Assembly: GCF_001807265.1 (NCBI RefSeq) | Contig: NZ_KV788403.1 | Span: 1-64,000 of the forward strand | Length of the DNA stretch: 64,000 bases | Origin: Corynebacterium sp. HMSC05H05 | Lineage (GTDB): Bacteria > Actinomycetota > Actinomycetes > Mycobacteriales > Mycobacteriaceae | Reading direction: 5' to 3' | Shown: positions 1 through 6,878 of the stretch, in pieces | How the letters are laid out: every line of letters begins with the position of its first letter | Position numbering within the stretch: position 1 is the first letter of the stretch | The notes under the pieces: generated by a model | The model's database searches: none | Seen by the model: only the letters and a program-made list of their open reading frames with translations | Told to the model about the DNA's origin: nothing | Program-made: the position numbers and the translations under genes

Positions 1-9
1 ACCACACCG

Positions 10-222
10 CTACCAACTAGCCGGTCGCAACACCATCACCCCGGTAAAGGCAAGTGTCACGCTGGCCTTCGCATCCGAATGGCGAATCCACTCGTTCACC
101 AATGCGAGTGTCTTCCATGCGTGATCTGGATTCGGTTCAGGCGGACTGACGGGCGTCGTCGCGTCGTGCGGATGGCCCTCGGTGGCCCGTCGCCCACCGC
201 GCCAAGACGGCATTCGAAACAT
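10..222 (-). pseudogene. Fragment resembling a PycTM (Pycsar effector) membrane domain
   Basis: The reading frame of about 70 residues has a low-complexity N-terminus and then a segment with WKTLALVNEWIRHSDAK and KASVTLAFTGV, which resembles the conserved start of the PycTM/DUF5706 family (a tryptophan, an NEWIR block, a D-K-A motif and the first membrane helix). Family members continue with further membrane helices; here the frame reads into non-hydrophobic residues and stops at position 10, just as the first helix should continue, so it looks truncated or frameshifted. PycTM proteins are membrane effectors of cyclic-pyrimidine antiphage systems, but no cyclase lies in this window. Family match is from memory of the motif; a decayed unrelated membrane protein remains possible. 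Confidence 0.4.
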
Positions 223-415
223 GGCCCTAGAGTACTAAGGTTGACATGGATGCTTGAGTGCCGTCCGTTACGCACGTGTCTTAAATGGGGCCCACCAGCT
301 GGAAGTCGCGGGGTAGAGCTTGGAAGCGGTTTGCGCTCCTGCCTCAGCTGCTGCAGGGTGACCGCGACGGCCGCGCCGCCTGCCGATCCGGAGGTTGCTC
401 TGTATTGAAACGTGA

Positions 416-451
416 TGGAGTTCAAGTTCGACGTGTAGCTAGGCTTCGGGG
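416..451. repeat. 36-bp imperfect direct repeat, left copy
   Basis: This copy (tggagttcaagttcg ... ggcttcgggg) matches 1082-1117 with 3 mismatches in 36 positions. The right copy contains the 3' end and stop codon of the glyoxalase-like gene at 1105-1455; read on the minus strand the left copy likewise gives a Pro-Glu-Ala-stop ending. It is therefore probably the left-over 3' end of a second copy of that gene. The surrounding stretch 223-524 shows no other coding sequence I can support. Confidence 0.75.
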
Positions 452-524
452 TTCGGCGAGTAGAGACGATGGTTGCGCAATCGGGCAAAGACCTGCAATC
501 TTCACAGGAGGCACAGACTTCCGC

Positions 525-767
525 CTAATCTAGCAAGCTGCGGTACTGTTTGCGCGCCTTCATTGAGTGGATAATGGTCTCGGTGCCATTGTCCCAGAGA
601 AGCACGACGATCTCGAGTAGCCTCATTGAGCCATCGAACCCGAGGCGCAATTCCCGTTGAGGGTGCTCTTCGTCGAGAGGGGCTGTAAAAACGCAGCCTG
701 AAGTCGCGGCAGTAACTGAGTCGTTTGGCTTGATGCCATGTTTCGTGGCGCTACGGCGTACGTCCAT
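525..767 (-). CDS. Toxin of a ribbon-helix-helix-paired toxin-antitoxin module
   Basis: A protein of 80 residues if started at the ATG 2 nt after the antitoxin stop codon (the longer frame reaching to 818 would overlap the antitoxin gene). The N-terminus has RRSATKHGI and the C-terminus has LLEIVVLLWDNG followed by a basic tail (HSMKARKQYRSLL). This layout, an N-terminal helix with RxxxKHG and a C-terminal H-x-M-x-x-R-x-x-Y-R, is typical of small BrnT/RelE-like toxins encoded after CopG/RHH antitoxins in actinobacteria. Role inferred: a growth-inhibiting toxin, probably an RNase, neutralised by the product of 770-1015. No catalytic residue can be assigned from sequence alone. Confidence 0.6.
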   Translation of the reverse strand: MDVRRSATKHGIKPNDSVTAATSGCVFTAPLDEEHPQRELRLGFDGSMRLLEIVVLLWDNGTETIIHSMKARKQYRSLLD

Positions 768-769
768 GT

Positions 770-1015
770 CTAAATGGCGTTCTTTAATGCTTCGCGGATT
801 GCCTGAGACCGTGACCATCCGTGGGCGGCCGCATACTTGTCAAGGTCAGATATCTCGCCAGGGGAAAGCCGAATGGAGATGACCTTCGCAGCATCTTCGT
901 TTCGAGGTTTCCTTCCTCGTCGTCGAAGTGCCTCTACGTCGTAGCCTTGCTCGGCTTCGGCTACCCATGCGTCGATTTGCTCTTCGCTGACTGGCTTCCC
1001 GTTGATGGTTCGCAT
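770..1015 (-). CDS. CopG-type ribbon-helix-helix antitoxin
   Basis: An 81-residue protein. Residues about 48-80 form a ribbon-helix-helix DNA-binding fold: a strand with ISIRLSPGEI, then helices containing DLDKYAAAHG and SRSQAIREAL. The N-terminal part (INGKPVSEEQIDAWVAEAE) is a conserved acidic leader. It is the first gene of a two-gene operon; the toxin ATG follows its stop by 2 nt. RHH antitoxins normally bind their own promoter and wrap the toxin. The start codon lies 7 nt after a TACGAT -10 hexamer, so the mRNA is probably leaderless. A truncated paralogue lies at 1512-1658. Confidence 0.75.
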   Translation of the reverse strand: MRTINGKPVSEEQIDAWVAEAEQGYDVEALRRRGRKPRNEDAAKVISIRLSPGEISDLDKYAAAHGWSRSQAIREALKNAI

Positions 1016-1022
1016 GCACGTA

Positions 1023-1028
1023 ATCGTA
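1023..1028 (-). promoter_or_regulatory. -10 element of the RHH toxin-antitoxin operon
   Basis: TACGAT on the minus strand ends 7 nt before the antitoxin ATG, placing the transcription start at or next to the start codon (leaderless). No Shine-Dalgarno sequence is present. Confidence 0.5.
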
Positions 1029-1081
1029 ATACGGAAATGGTTCTATCGGCTAGGGTGAGGTTACTTCCGTTCGATACTCCG

Positions 1082-1117
1082 TGGAGTTTAAGTTCAACGT
1101 GTAGCTAGGCCTCGGGG
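1082..1117. repeat. 36-bp imperfect direct repeat, right copy
   Basis: Partner of 416-451 (33 of 36 positions identical). It spans the last codons and stop of the glyoxalase-like gene plus 20-odd bases downstream. The two copies bracket the RHH toxin-antitoxin pair, as expected if the module was inserted by duplication or recombination at the 3' end of this gene. Confidence 0.75.
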
Positions 1118-1455
1118 CTGCCCACGCAGAACTCGTTGCCTTCCGGATCCTGCATCACGGTCCATACGAGTCCTGGCGCCTCGTGGGTGGTGAGTTCGTT
1201 AGCGCCCAGGCCTTTGAGGCGCTCCACTATGGTTTCGCGTTCCGCCCCGCCAACGTCGATATGCATGCGGTTCTTTCCGGGGGTCGGATCCGCAACGCGC
1301 TGAAACCCTAGCGCCGGAGTGGAATCGACCATCACGAAATCGCCGTAATCCGCGGTGATTTCGCAGCCGGTTGCGGCCGCCCAGAACTCGGCGAGCTGGG
1401 ACGGTTCGTGGCAGTCGAAGGTGATCTGGCGGATCGTGAAGTTCGGGTCGCTCAT
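1105..1455 (-). CDS. Glyoxalase-like (VOC fold) protein
   Basis: A 116-residue single-domain protein. It begins with a beta strand ending in ITFDCHEPSQLAEFW, the usual VOC start (F-D-x-x-x-P-x-x-L-A-x-F-W), and has ALGFQRV, NRMHIDV and a terminal DPEGNEFCVG, which are the hallmarks of the glyoxalase-like PF18029-type group. Substrate unknown; members are often of uncertain function or related to antibiotic binding. The start chosen is the ATG 7 nt after CATAAT (1463-1468 minus), an apparent leaderless promoter; an upstream in-frame ATG would add 3 residues. One copy of the dispersed 11-mer lies in it (RMHIDV codons, 1254). Confidence 0.75.
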   Translation of the reverse strand: MSDPNFTIRQITFDCHEPSQLAEFWAAATGCEITADYGDFVMVDSTPALGFQRVADPTPGKNRMHIDVGGAERETIVERLKGLGANELTTHEAPGLVWTVMQDPEGNEFCVGSPEA

Positions 1456-1511
1456 GAGCATCATTATGGGGGCGGGGCTAAGAAAGCGCAGCCGGGTGTC
1501 CGGGCGGGGAC

Positions 1512-1658
1512 TCAGCCTTCCGGCGTAGTGGAGCGTTTTGAATCGCGAGGGTCACACCCGCGAGAGCGTAGGAACTCGATGTCGTTGCCATTTTCGGCTT
1601 CGGCGACCCAAGCATCAACTTGATCTTCACTGATCGGCTTCACGTTTATTGTCTTCAC
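1512..1658 (-). pseudogene. Truncated second copy of the RHH antitoxin
   Basis: From a GTG at 1658 the frame reads KTINVKPISEDQVDAWVAEAE, closely matching the N-terminus of the antitoxin at 770-1015 (RTINGKPVSEEQIDAWVAEAE). Similarity continues through LRSRG and then ends; the ribbon-helix-helix half is absent and the frame stops after about 48 residues. No toxin gene follows. It is best read as the remnant of a duplicate toxin-antitoxin module that lost its 3' half, possibly in the same rearrangement that left the direct repeats. Confidence 0.7.
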
Positions 1659-1746
1659 GGAAGTCACCGTAATGCGGGGCTTGCGACGGTGTGGTTGCGT
1701 AAAGTGGCTGTGCATTTGCTTTCGGGTGAGCACAAACTTAACGTTG

Positions 1747-1770
1747 CGCGTTATTGACGCTTCGCGTTAT
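1747..1770 (+). promoter_or_regulatory. Direct repeats upstream of higBA, candidate operator
   Basis: CGCGTTAT occurs twice, at 1747-1754 and 1763-1770, 16 bp apart, immediately upstream of a TAGGGT hexamer (1777-1782) and the higB ATG at 1788. HigA-type antitoxins usually repress their own promoter, so these repeats are a plausible HigA operator. Inference from position only. Confidence 0.4.
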
Positions 1771-1787
1771 GGGGGATAGGGTGAGAC

Positions 1788-2069
1788 ATGATCCAGTCGT
1801 TCGCTGACAAGGACACTGAGCGTCTGTGGAATCGAGAGCGGGTTCGCTCGATCGATTCCCGCATTCACTCAGTAGCGCTGCGCAAGCTTCGCCAGCTTGG
1901 GTACGCGCAGACTCTCGATGAGTTACGGATTCCCCCGGGGAACCGGCTCGAGGCGTTGAAAGGTGACCGGCGGGGTCAGTTCAGCATTCGAATCAACGAC
2001 CAGTGGCGGATCTGTTTTCGGTGGTCCGCCGCGGGGCCAGAGGAGGTTGAGATCGTTGACTACCACTGA
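1788..2069 (+). CDS. higB: HigB-like RelE-superfamily toxin
   Basis: A 93-residue protein matching the HigB toxin family throughout: an N-terminal IQSFADKDTERLW, a central LRKLRQL helix, IPPGNRLEALKGDRRGQ and a C-terminal IRINDQWRICFRW ... VEIVDYH. The conserved basic and aromatic residues (R in NDQWRI, the terminal Tyr-His) are those used by ribosome-dependent mRNA interferases. Toxin-first order with an overlapping antitoxin gene is characteristic of higBA modules. Activity is inferred from the family. Confidence 0.88.
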   Translation: MIQSFADKDTERLWNRERVRSIDSRIHSVALRKLRQLGYAQTLDELRIPPGNRLEALKGDRRGQFSIRINDQWRICFRWSAAGPEEVEIVDYH

Positions 2070-2364
2070 CAAGCTCCCTCCGGTTCACCCGGGTGAGATC
2101 CTTATGGAGGACTTTCTCAAGGAAATGGAGATCACCCAGCACAAGCTGGCCGTCTCCATCGGCGTTCCGCCCCGCCGGATCAACGAAATTGTTCACGGTA
2201 AGCGCGCTGTAACCGCTGACACGGCCCTTCGTCTAGCGAAGTTTTTCGAGATGAGCCCCCAATTCTGGCTCGGGTTGCAGACCCAGTACGACCTGGATGT
2301 GGCAGAAGACAAAATCCTGGCGGAGATCGAGCGGATTCAGCCGGTCCAGGCTGCTTCGGTGTAG
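2056..2364 (+). CDS. higA: HigA-like antitoxin, HTH XRE family
   Basis: A 102-residue protein from a TTG start at 2056, which lies inside the 3' end of higB (14 nt overlap) and has AGGAGG 9 nt upstream (2041-2046). A longer frame from 1963 would be read in the wrong phase of higB and lacks family similarity. Residues 8-14 (PVHPGEIL) and the helix-turn-helix KLAVSIGVPPRRINEIVHGKR are diagnostic of HigA/VapI antitoxins, followed by LAKFF and FWLGLQTQYDLD. It neutralises HigB and should autorepress the operon. Confidence 0.9.
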   Translation: MTTTDKLPPVHPGEILMEDFLKEMEITQHKLAVSIGVPPRRINEIVHGKRAVTADTALRLAKFFEMSPQFWLGLQTQYDLDVAEDKILAEIERIQPVQAASV

Positions 2365-2411
2365 GCGGTTCCGGAGAGGAGTGCCACCTAGGATCTTGTC
2401 TTGGCTCTAAA

Positions 2412-2855
2412 TTAAGGAAGCTGGGGACGTTTCCTCGTGGACTTCAGCTCCGAGCGACGCTTCTTCGCTTCTCGACGGCGCCGCACCGAGCCCCTGGTCG
2501 GCTTCGTCTTCCGGCGCGGAGGAGGCGGCGGGGCGAGCGCCTCGCGCAACAGCGCCGCCATGCGGTGGCGTGCGTCGGCGCGGTTACGGACCTGTGACCG
2601 CTGGGTCGACGCGGCCACGGTGAGGACGGTGCCGTCGAGGCGATGCTCGAGGTTGCGCAAGATGCGGCGGCGTTGGGCGTCGGTAAGCGATGCGCACGCG
2701 GCGATATCGAGGGAGAGCTGCACCTTGCTGTCGGTGGTGTTGACGCCCTGGCCGCCCGGGCCCGACGATCTCGCGAACCGCTCCGTCAGGTCGGCGGCGG
2801 CGATGACCACGCCGCCGGGGATCCCCGGGCCGGGCGCGATGGTCAGGTCGTTCAT
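2412..2855 (-). CDS. arfB: Alternative ribosome-rescue factor, peptidyl-tRNA hydrolase ArfB
   Basis: A 147-residue protein with the class I release-factor catalytic loop SSGPGGQGVNTTDSKV near residues 30-45 and a lysine/arginine-rich C-terminal tail (KKRRSELKSTRKR). Family knowledge: the GGQ loop hydrolyses peptidyl-tRNA while the basic tail enters the empty mRNA channel of stalled ribosomes. No stop-codon recognition domain is present, which separates it from RF1/RF2. The start chosen is the ATG 7 nt after TAGGGT (leaderless pattern); a GTG-type extension of 3 residues is possible. Confidence 0.92.
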   Translation of the reverse strand: MNDLTIAPGPGIPGGVVIAAADLTERFARSSGPGGQGVNTTDSKVQLSLDIAACASLTDAQRRRILRNLEHRLDGTVLTVAASTQRSQVRNRADARHRMAALLREALAPPPPPRRKTKPTRGSVRRRREAKKRRSELKSTRKRPQLP

Positions 2856-3023
2856 GCCACCCACCCTACGTCCTTGCCCTCTGCGTTAATCAACCTAGAC
2901 CGCAGCTCAAAACAGCTTCCGATTCTCTAGCACTCCAACTCACGACTAATCTCGTCCGCAGTGAACCTCTCGCCGGAGTCGAATTCGAGGGCGGCATGAA
3001 GTTCGTCAACATCTTGGGAGGAA

Positions 3024-3164
3024 GGCGAGCAGAGCATCGAGAAGCTCACCCGCGACGGCAAGGTCACCATGCCGTTCGCGCAGGCGCCGTGGGGCGCGCA
3101 CTTCGGCGTCGTGGAGGACAGGTTCGGACTCGCCTGGAACATCTCTACTGGCGACGGGAGGTAG
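3024..3164 (+). pseudogene. 3' fragment of a PhnB-like VOC gene
   Basis: The plus frame reads LTRDGKVTMPFAQAPWGAHFG then VEDRFGLAWNI and a stop codon at 3162. This is the C-terminal half of the PhnB/3-demethylubiquinone-methyltransferase-like VOC family (pattern GGxVxMPxxxxxWGxxFGxxxDRFGxxW). Upstream the frame breaks at the GGAGGAAGG stretch and no N-terminal half is found, so the gene is a remnant. No function expected. Confidence 0.65.
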
Positions 3165-3205
3165 GCCGCGGGGTGGGGCGGAGCTTTCGTCGCTAAGCAA
3201 TTGTT

Positions 3206-4264
3206 TTAACGGCCCGGAAGCACTACGGAGGGGTACTTGCGCACGTAACCCACCGCGATGACCACGAGCGCCGCGCCCGCGCCGATGACGGTTTCCGCGG
3301 TGCGGGCGAGCAGCATCGGCCAGACAGGGGAGGCCTCGACCGTCTGCACCATAAGCAGCGCGGTCGGGGTGATGAAGCTGGCGGCGATGGTGTAGTTGCG
3401 GGTCACATACATCTCGGTGAGGTACTGCAGAATCACAATCCACACGACGATCTGCCAGCCCTGCATCGGGTGCGACAGCAAGAACCCGGCCACGGCGATG
3501 CCGGTGAGCGTGCCCAGCACGCGCTCGATGGCGCGGTAGTACTGCACCTTGAAGCGGGAGTTCACCAGCGGCGCGACGGCGGCGACCATGGCCCAGTACG
3601 AGTGGGTGAGCGGGTCGAAGATGGTCACTGAGATCAGTCCGAGAATGCCGGCGAGTAGGGGCGCGAAGAAGAAGCGGCGCGCCTCGACGCGCAGGCGCCG
3701 CCAGGGAACCCGGCCGGCGTCGGGGGCGCGGGTGGGGTGCTCGGTCTCCTTTGAGTCGCCGCCAGGACCCTCGCCGATGAGGTGGGACAGCTGCCCGAGC
3801 CCCAGGCACAAAAGCGCCGCCCCACCCGCGATGGCGAAGGCGAGCGCCGGGTGGACCGGGTTGTTCAGCGAGCCGACCGCGGCCACCGAAAAGATCACAA
3901 ACACCGAGCCGGTGGGCTTCATGTCCGCGGCCAGCGCGATGGTCGCCCACACCGATGAGACCAACGAGGTGATGGCAACGAGGGCCCAAGGGTGCACATC
4001 CAGCCACGCCATCAGCGCTCCCACGGTCACCGCCGATGTCAGGGCGATGCCCGCCAGAATGTGGTGCTTCAGGCGCATCTCGCGGGTGGCGTGCCTGCCG
4101 TAGACGCCGGTGAACGCGCCGAAGTTGGCGTAGATGGCAAGGTCCATTCGTCCGAGCGCGAGGAGGGTGAACATCGTGATTGCCACCCCGAGCGCGACGC
4201 GGAACGCCGGGATGTGGTCGCGCCGGGCCGGCCCCATTTCAAACAGTGGGCTGAAGTGGTGCAA
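3206..4264 (-). CDS. FUSC-family inner-membrane protein
   Basis: A 352-residue protein with two sets of membrane helices separated by a soluble linker of about 50 residues (roughly 165-215), the FUSC/aromatic acid exporter arrangement. The first set begins ALGVAITMFTLLALGRMDLA and contains YANFGAFTGVYGR, a strong family signature; the second contains DPLTHSYWAMV and ERVLGTLTG. Family members are thought to export aromatic acids or other small molecules; substrate unknown here. The TTG start at 4264 was chosen because GGGAGG lies 7 nt upstream; the frame extends to 4354 without homology. Confidence 0.82.
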   Translation of the reverse strand: MHHFSPLFEMGPARRDHIPAFRVALGVAITMFTLLALGRMDLAIYANFGAFTGVYGRHATREMRLKHHILAGIALTSAVTVGALMAWLDVHPWALVAITSLVSSVWATIALAADMKPTGSVFVIFSVAAVGSLNNPVHPALAFAIAGGAALLCLGLGQLSHLIGEGPGGDSKETEHPTRAPDAGRVPWRRLRVEARRFFFAPLLAGILGLISVTIFDPLTHSYWAMVAAVAPLVNSRFKVQYYRAIERVLGTLTGIAVAGFLLSHPMQGWQIVVWIVILQYLTEMYVTRNYTIAASFITPTALLMVQTVEASPVWPMLLARTAETVIGAGAALVVIAVGYVRKYPSVVLPGR

Positions 4265-4432
4265 CTGTGGACCTCCCAAAACGCGCTCGTGAATTTTGCC
4301 GGCGGAGAGTCTAGCGCGGCGGGCGCGGCGACGCGGACTTGTCCCTCTGCACATATCAACCGCGGGGCATACGATGGCCCGGTTAGCTCACACGCAACAA
4401 CAAAAGACGAACCAGGCAAGGAGCATCTAGCT

Positions 4433-5248
4433 GTGTCCCGTACCGGGAATTTCTTCCTCGCATCCCGCAACCAGCCCAACTACGCGTGGTGGAGGCCGTT
4501 CGCCGAAGTCCTCGCGGTGGTCGTTCTCGCGGTCCTGTTCACAGGGGTGCTCGGCCTGGCATTGGAAGCTGCAGGTGTGGATACTTCCAGCGGCGCGGCC
4601 GACAAGTATTTCGGCTACGGGTCGGTGATCGTGGAGATCCTCGCGGTGCTTGTCGCCGTCCGCTTCATCGGGCGCCGTCCGGTGTCATCGGTGTTCACAG
4701 GGCAGCCGGGCACGAAACCGTGGGTGCCGTTCGCGGCCTTCGCGGTGGCCCTGGTGGTTATCTCTGTGGTCATGTCGCTGGTGGGCGTGTACGGCTACGG
4801 CGCGTCGTGGGGGCAGGTGGTCGGCAATATCGGCGCCGATTTCCCGGTCGAGCTCGTCGCGCTTGCGCTGGCCGCGCTCGCCGAGGAGATGGCGTTCCGC
4901 GGCGTGTTCCTGCAAGCGTTCACCGCGTGGACCCGGAACCCGGTGATCGGCGCGCTGCTGGCTGCAATCCCCTTCATTCTCGTGCACCCGCAGGCGTACG
5001 GCTCCCCGGTCGGTATCGCGCACTACTTCGCCGACGCGCTGCTGTTTGCCCTGCTGGTGTGGGCGTTCAACGGGATCTGGGTTGCGGTGGCCGTGCACCT
5101 GGCCTGGAACACGTTCGGCACCGTGCAGGACCTCGGGTTGCCCACCTCGGCTGCGGCCACCGCCGCGAGCTTTGTCGCTATGGCCGCCGCGACTGCGGTG
5201 GTAATCGTGCTTTTTCGGCGCAAAGTCTCTGCGCAGCCCGCGGCGTAG
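4433..5248 (+). CDS. CPBP-family intramembrane glutamic endopeptidase
   Basis: A 271-residue multi-pass membrane protein of the CPBP (CAAX prenyl protease 2/bacteriocin-processing) family. Catalytic motif EEMAFRG (the EExxxR box) lies near residue 145, followed by histidine-bearing segments FILVHPQ and HLAWN that complete the active site. GTG start at 4433 with AAGGAG about 10 nt upstream. Family members cleave membrane-proximal peptides, or provide immunity to peptides; the target here is unknown. The following chrA gene starts 23 nt downstream, so they may share a transcript. Confidence 0.85.
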   Translation: MSRTGNFFLASRNQPNYAWWRPFAEVLAVVVLAVLFTGVLGLALEAAGVDTSSGAADKYFGYGSVIVEILAVLVAVRFIGRRPVSSVFTGQPGTKPWVPFAAFAVALVVISVVMSLVGVYGYGASWGQVVGNIGADFPVELVALALAALAEEMAFRGVFLQAFTAWTRNPVIGALLAAIPFILVHPQAYGSPVGIAHYFADALLFALLVWAFNGIWVAVAVHLAWNTFGTVQDLGLPTSAAATAASFVAMAAATAVVIVLFRRKVSAQPAA

Positions 5249-5271
5249 CCGCCTGCACTACCATCGCGCTT

Positions 5272-6429
5272 GTGTTTGAAGTACTACTCATATTCACCCG
5301 GCTCGGACTGACGTCCTTCGGCGGGCCGACGGCGCATTTGGGGTACTTCCGGGACGAATTCGTGGAGAAGCGACGGTGTCTCAGCGACGACGAATACGCC
5401 GACCTCGTCGCCCTGTGCCAGTTCATGCCGGGCCCGGCATCGAGCCAGGTCGGCATGGCAATCGGCCTCAAGCGCGCGGGCTACGCTGGGATGCTCGCGG
5501 CGTTTGTAGGCTTCACGCTGCCGAGCGTCCTCCTCATGGTCGCATTCGCGCTCGGAGTGGCGCGCCTCGGCGACATCTCAGATGCCGGCTGGCTCGCGGG
5601 GCTCAAGGCGGCGGCGGTCGCGGTGGTCGCGCAGGCGGTGATGGGCATGGCGAACAGCATCGTCACGGACCGGTTGCGCGCGGCCGTCGCACTCGCCGCA
5701 TTCCTCATCGTCCTGCTCGTCCCGCACCCCGCGGCCCAGGTCGGCGCGATCGTTGCGGGCATGCTCGTGGCCGCCTTCGCGCTTCCGCCTATCGACGCCC
5801 CTCCGGCCCCCAGCCGCCCCTCCACCGCCAGCCGCACCGTAGGGTTGGCGGCGCTGGGAGTGTTCGCGCCCCTGCTCGCGCTGCTCCCGATGACAGGAAA
5901 ACTGGGCACGAGCTGGGAGATGCTCGACAGCTTCTACCGCTCCGGCGCCCTGGTCTTCGGCGGCGGGCACGTGGTGCTGCCGCTGTTGGAGCAGGCCACG
6001 GTGCCCACGAGGCTGGTGGACCACGACACCTTCCTCGCCGGCTACGGCGCCGCCCAGGCGGTGCCCGGCCCGCTGTTCACCTTTGCCTCGTTCTTGGGCG
6101 CCTCGGCTGAGGGCGTTCACTGGCTGTGGGGTGCGACCCTGGCCACGGTGGCGATCTTCCTGCCGGCGGCGCTGTTGGTCGTCGGGGTCATGCCGTTTTG
6201 GGACCGGCTGCGCGCCACCCCGCGCGCCGCAAGCGCTCTGGCCGGGGCGAACGCTGCGATGGTGGGCATCCTCGCTGCGGCGCTGTACACCCCGGTGTTC
6301 ACCTCCGGCATCCACGGACCGGCCACGATGGCGGTGGCGGCCGCGGCGTTCGTGGCGCTGAAAAACTTCAAGGCCCCAGCCTGGGCGGTGGTCGTCGGCG
6401 CCGCGGCTGTTGGGCAGGTGGTGTTGTGA
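5272..6429 (+). CDS. chrA: ChrA-type chromate transporter, two-domain
   Basis: A 385-residue membrane protein with the duplicated chromate-transporter domain: the first half has LTSFGGPTAHLGYFRDEFV and CQFMPGPASSQ, the second has FGGGHVVLPLLE and QAVPGPLFTFASFLG. These paired FGG(P/G) and PGP motifs define the CHR superfamily of chromate/sulfate-linked antiporters. The GTG start at 5272 begins exactly at the first family-conserved residues. Its stop overlaps the start of the GNAT gene, so the two are translationally coupled. Chromate export is the family function; the true substrate is not proven by sequence. Confidence 0.9.
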   Translation: MFEVLLIFTRLGLTSFGGPTAHLGYFRDEFVEKRRCLSDDEYADLVALCQFMPGPASSQVGMAIGLKRAGYAGMLAAFVGFTLPSVLLMVAFALGVARLGDISDAGWLAGLKAAAVAVVAQAVMGMANSIVTDRLRAAVALAAFLIVLLVPHPAAQVGAIVAGMLVAAFALPPIDAPPAPSRPSTASRTVGLAALGVFAPLLALLPMTGKLGTSWEMLDSFYRSGALVFGGGHVVLPLLEQATVPTRLVDHDTFLAGYGAAQAVPGPLFTFASFLGASAEGVHWLWGATLATVAIFLPAALLVVGVMPFWDRLRATPRAASALAGANAAMVGILAAALYTPVFTSGIHGPATMAVAAAAFVALKNFKAPAWAVVVGAAAVGQVVL

Positions 6430-6869
6430 CTGCGCCCGTGATTCGGACGGCAACGGTGGGGGAGGCGGAGCTCGTCGCAAAGCTAATGCACGACTTCAAC
6501 ACCGAGTTCGAGACCCCGGTGCCCGACAACCTAAAACGCAGGTTCGCGCAGCTCATCGCCCGCGACGATGTGCTCGTGGTGCTGGCCGGCGAGGCCGGGT
6601 TCGCGTATCTGACGCTGCGGCCGAGCCCGTACTACGACGGCCCGGTGGCGATGCTGGAGGAGCTCTACGTCGCCCCGGCGCACCGCGGCCGCGGGCTGGG
6701 CACGCAGATGATGGAGCGGGTGCTGTCTGAGATCCGCAAGCGCGGGGCGGGCGAGATGCAGATCAACGTCGACGAGGTGGACGCGGGCGCGCGGCGGTTC
6801 TACGAGCGGCACGGCTTCACCAACATCGAGGCCGGATCAAGGATGCTGCTGTATATCCGGGAGCTGTAG
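6426..6869 (+). CDS. GNAT-family N-acetyltransferase
   Basis: A 147-residue single GNAT domain. MLEELYVAPAHRGRGLGTQMM (motif A, acetyl-CoA binding RGRGLG) is near residue 80 and GARRFYERHGF near the C-terminus (motif B). The GTG start overlaps the chrA stop by 4 nt (GTGA), so it is translated with chrA. The acceptor substrate is unknown; coupling with a transporter hints at modification of the same compound class, but this is inference. Confidence 0.85.
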   Translation: MTAPVIRTATVGEAELVAKLMHDFNTEFETPVPDNLKRRFAQLIARDDVLVVLAGEAGFAYLTLRPSPYYDGPVAMLEELYVAPAHRGRGLGTQMMERVLSEIRKRGAGEMQINVDEVDAGARRFYERHGFTNIEAGSRMLLYIREL

Positions 6870-6878
6870 CGTAAAGGC

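Noticed and set aside
223-524. Short open frames on both strands between the PycTM-like fragment and the toxin gene
   Set aside because: No ribosome site or recognisable motif; the region fits decayed DNA around the 416-451 repeat.
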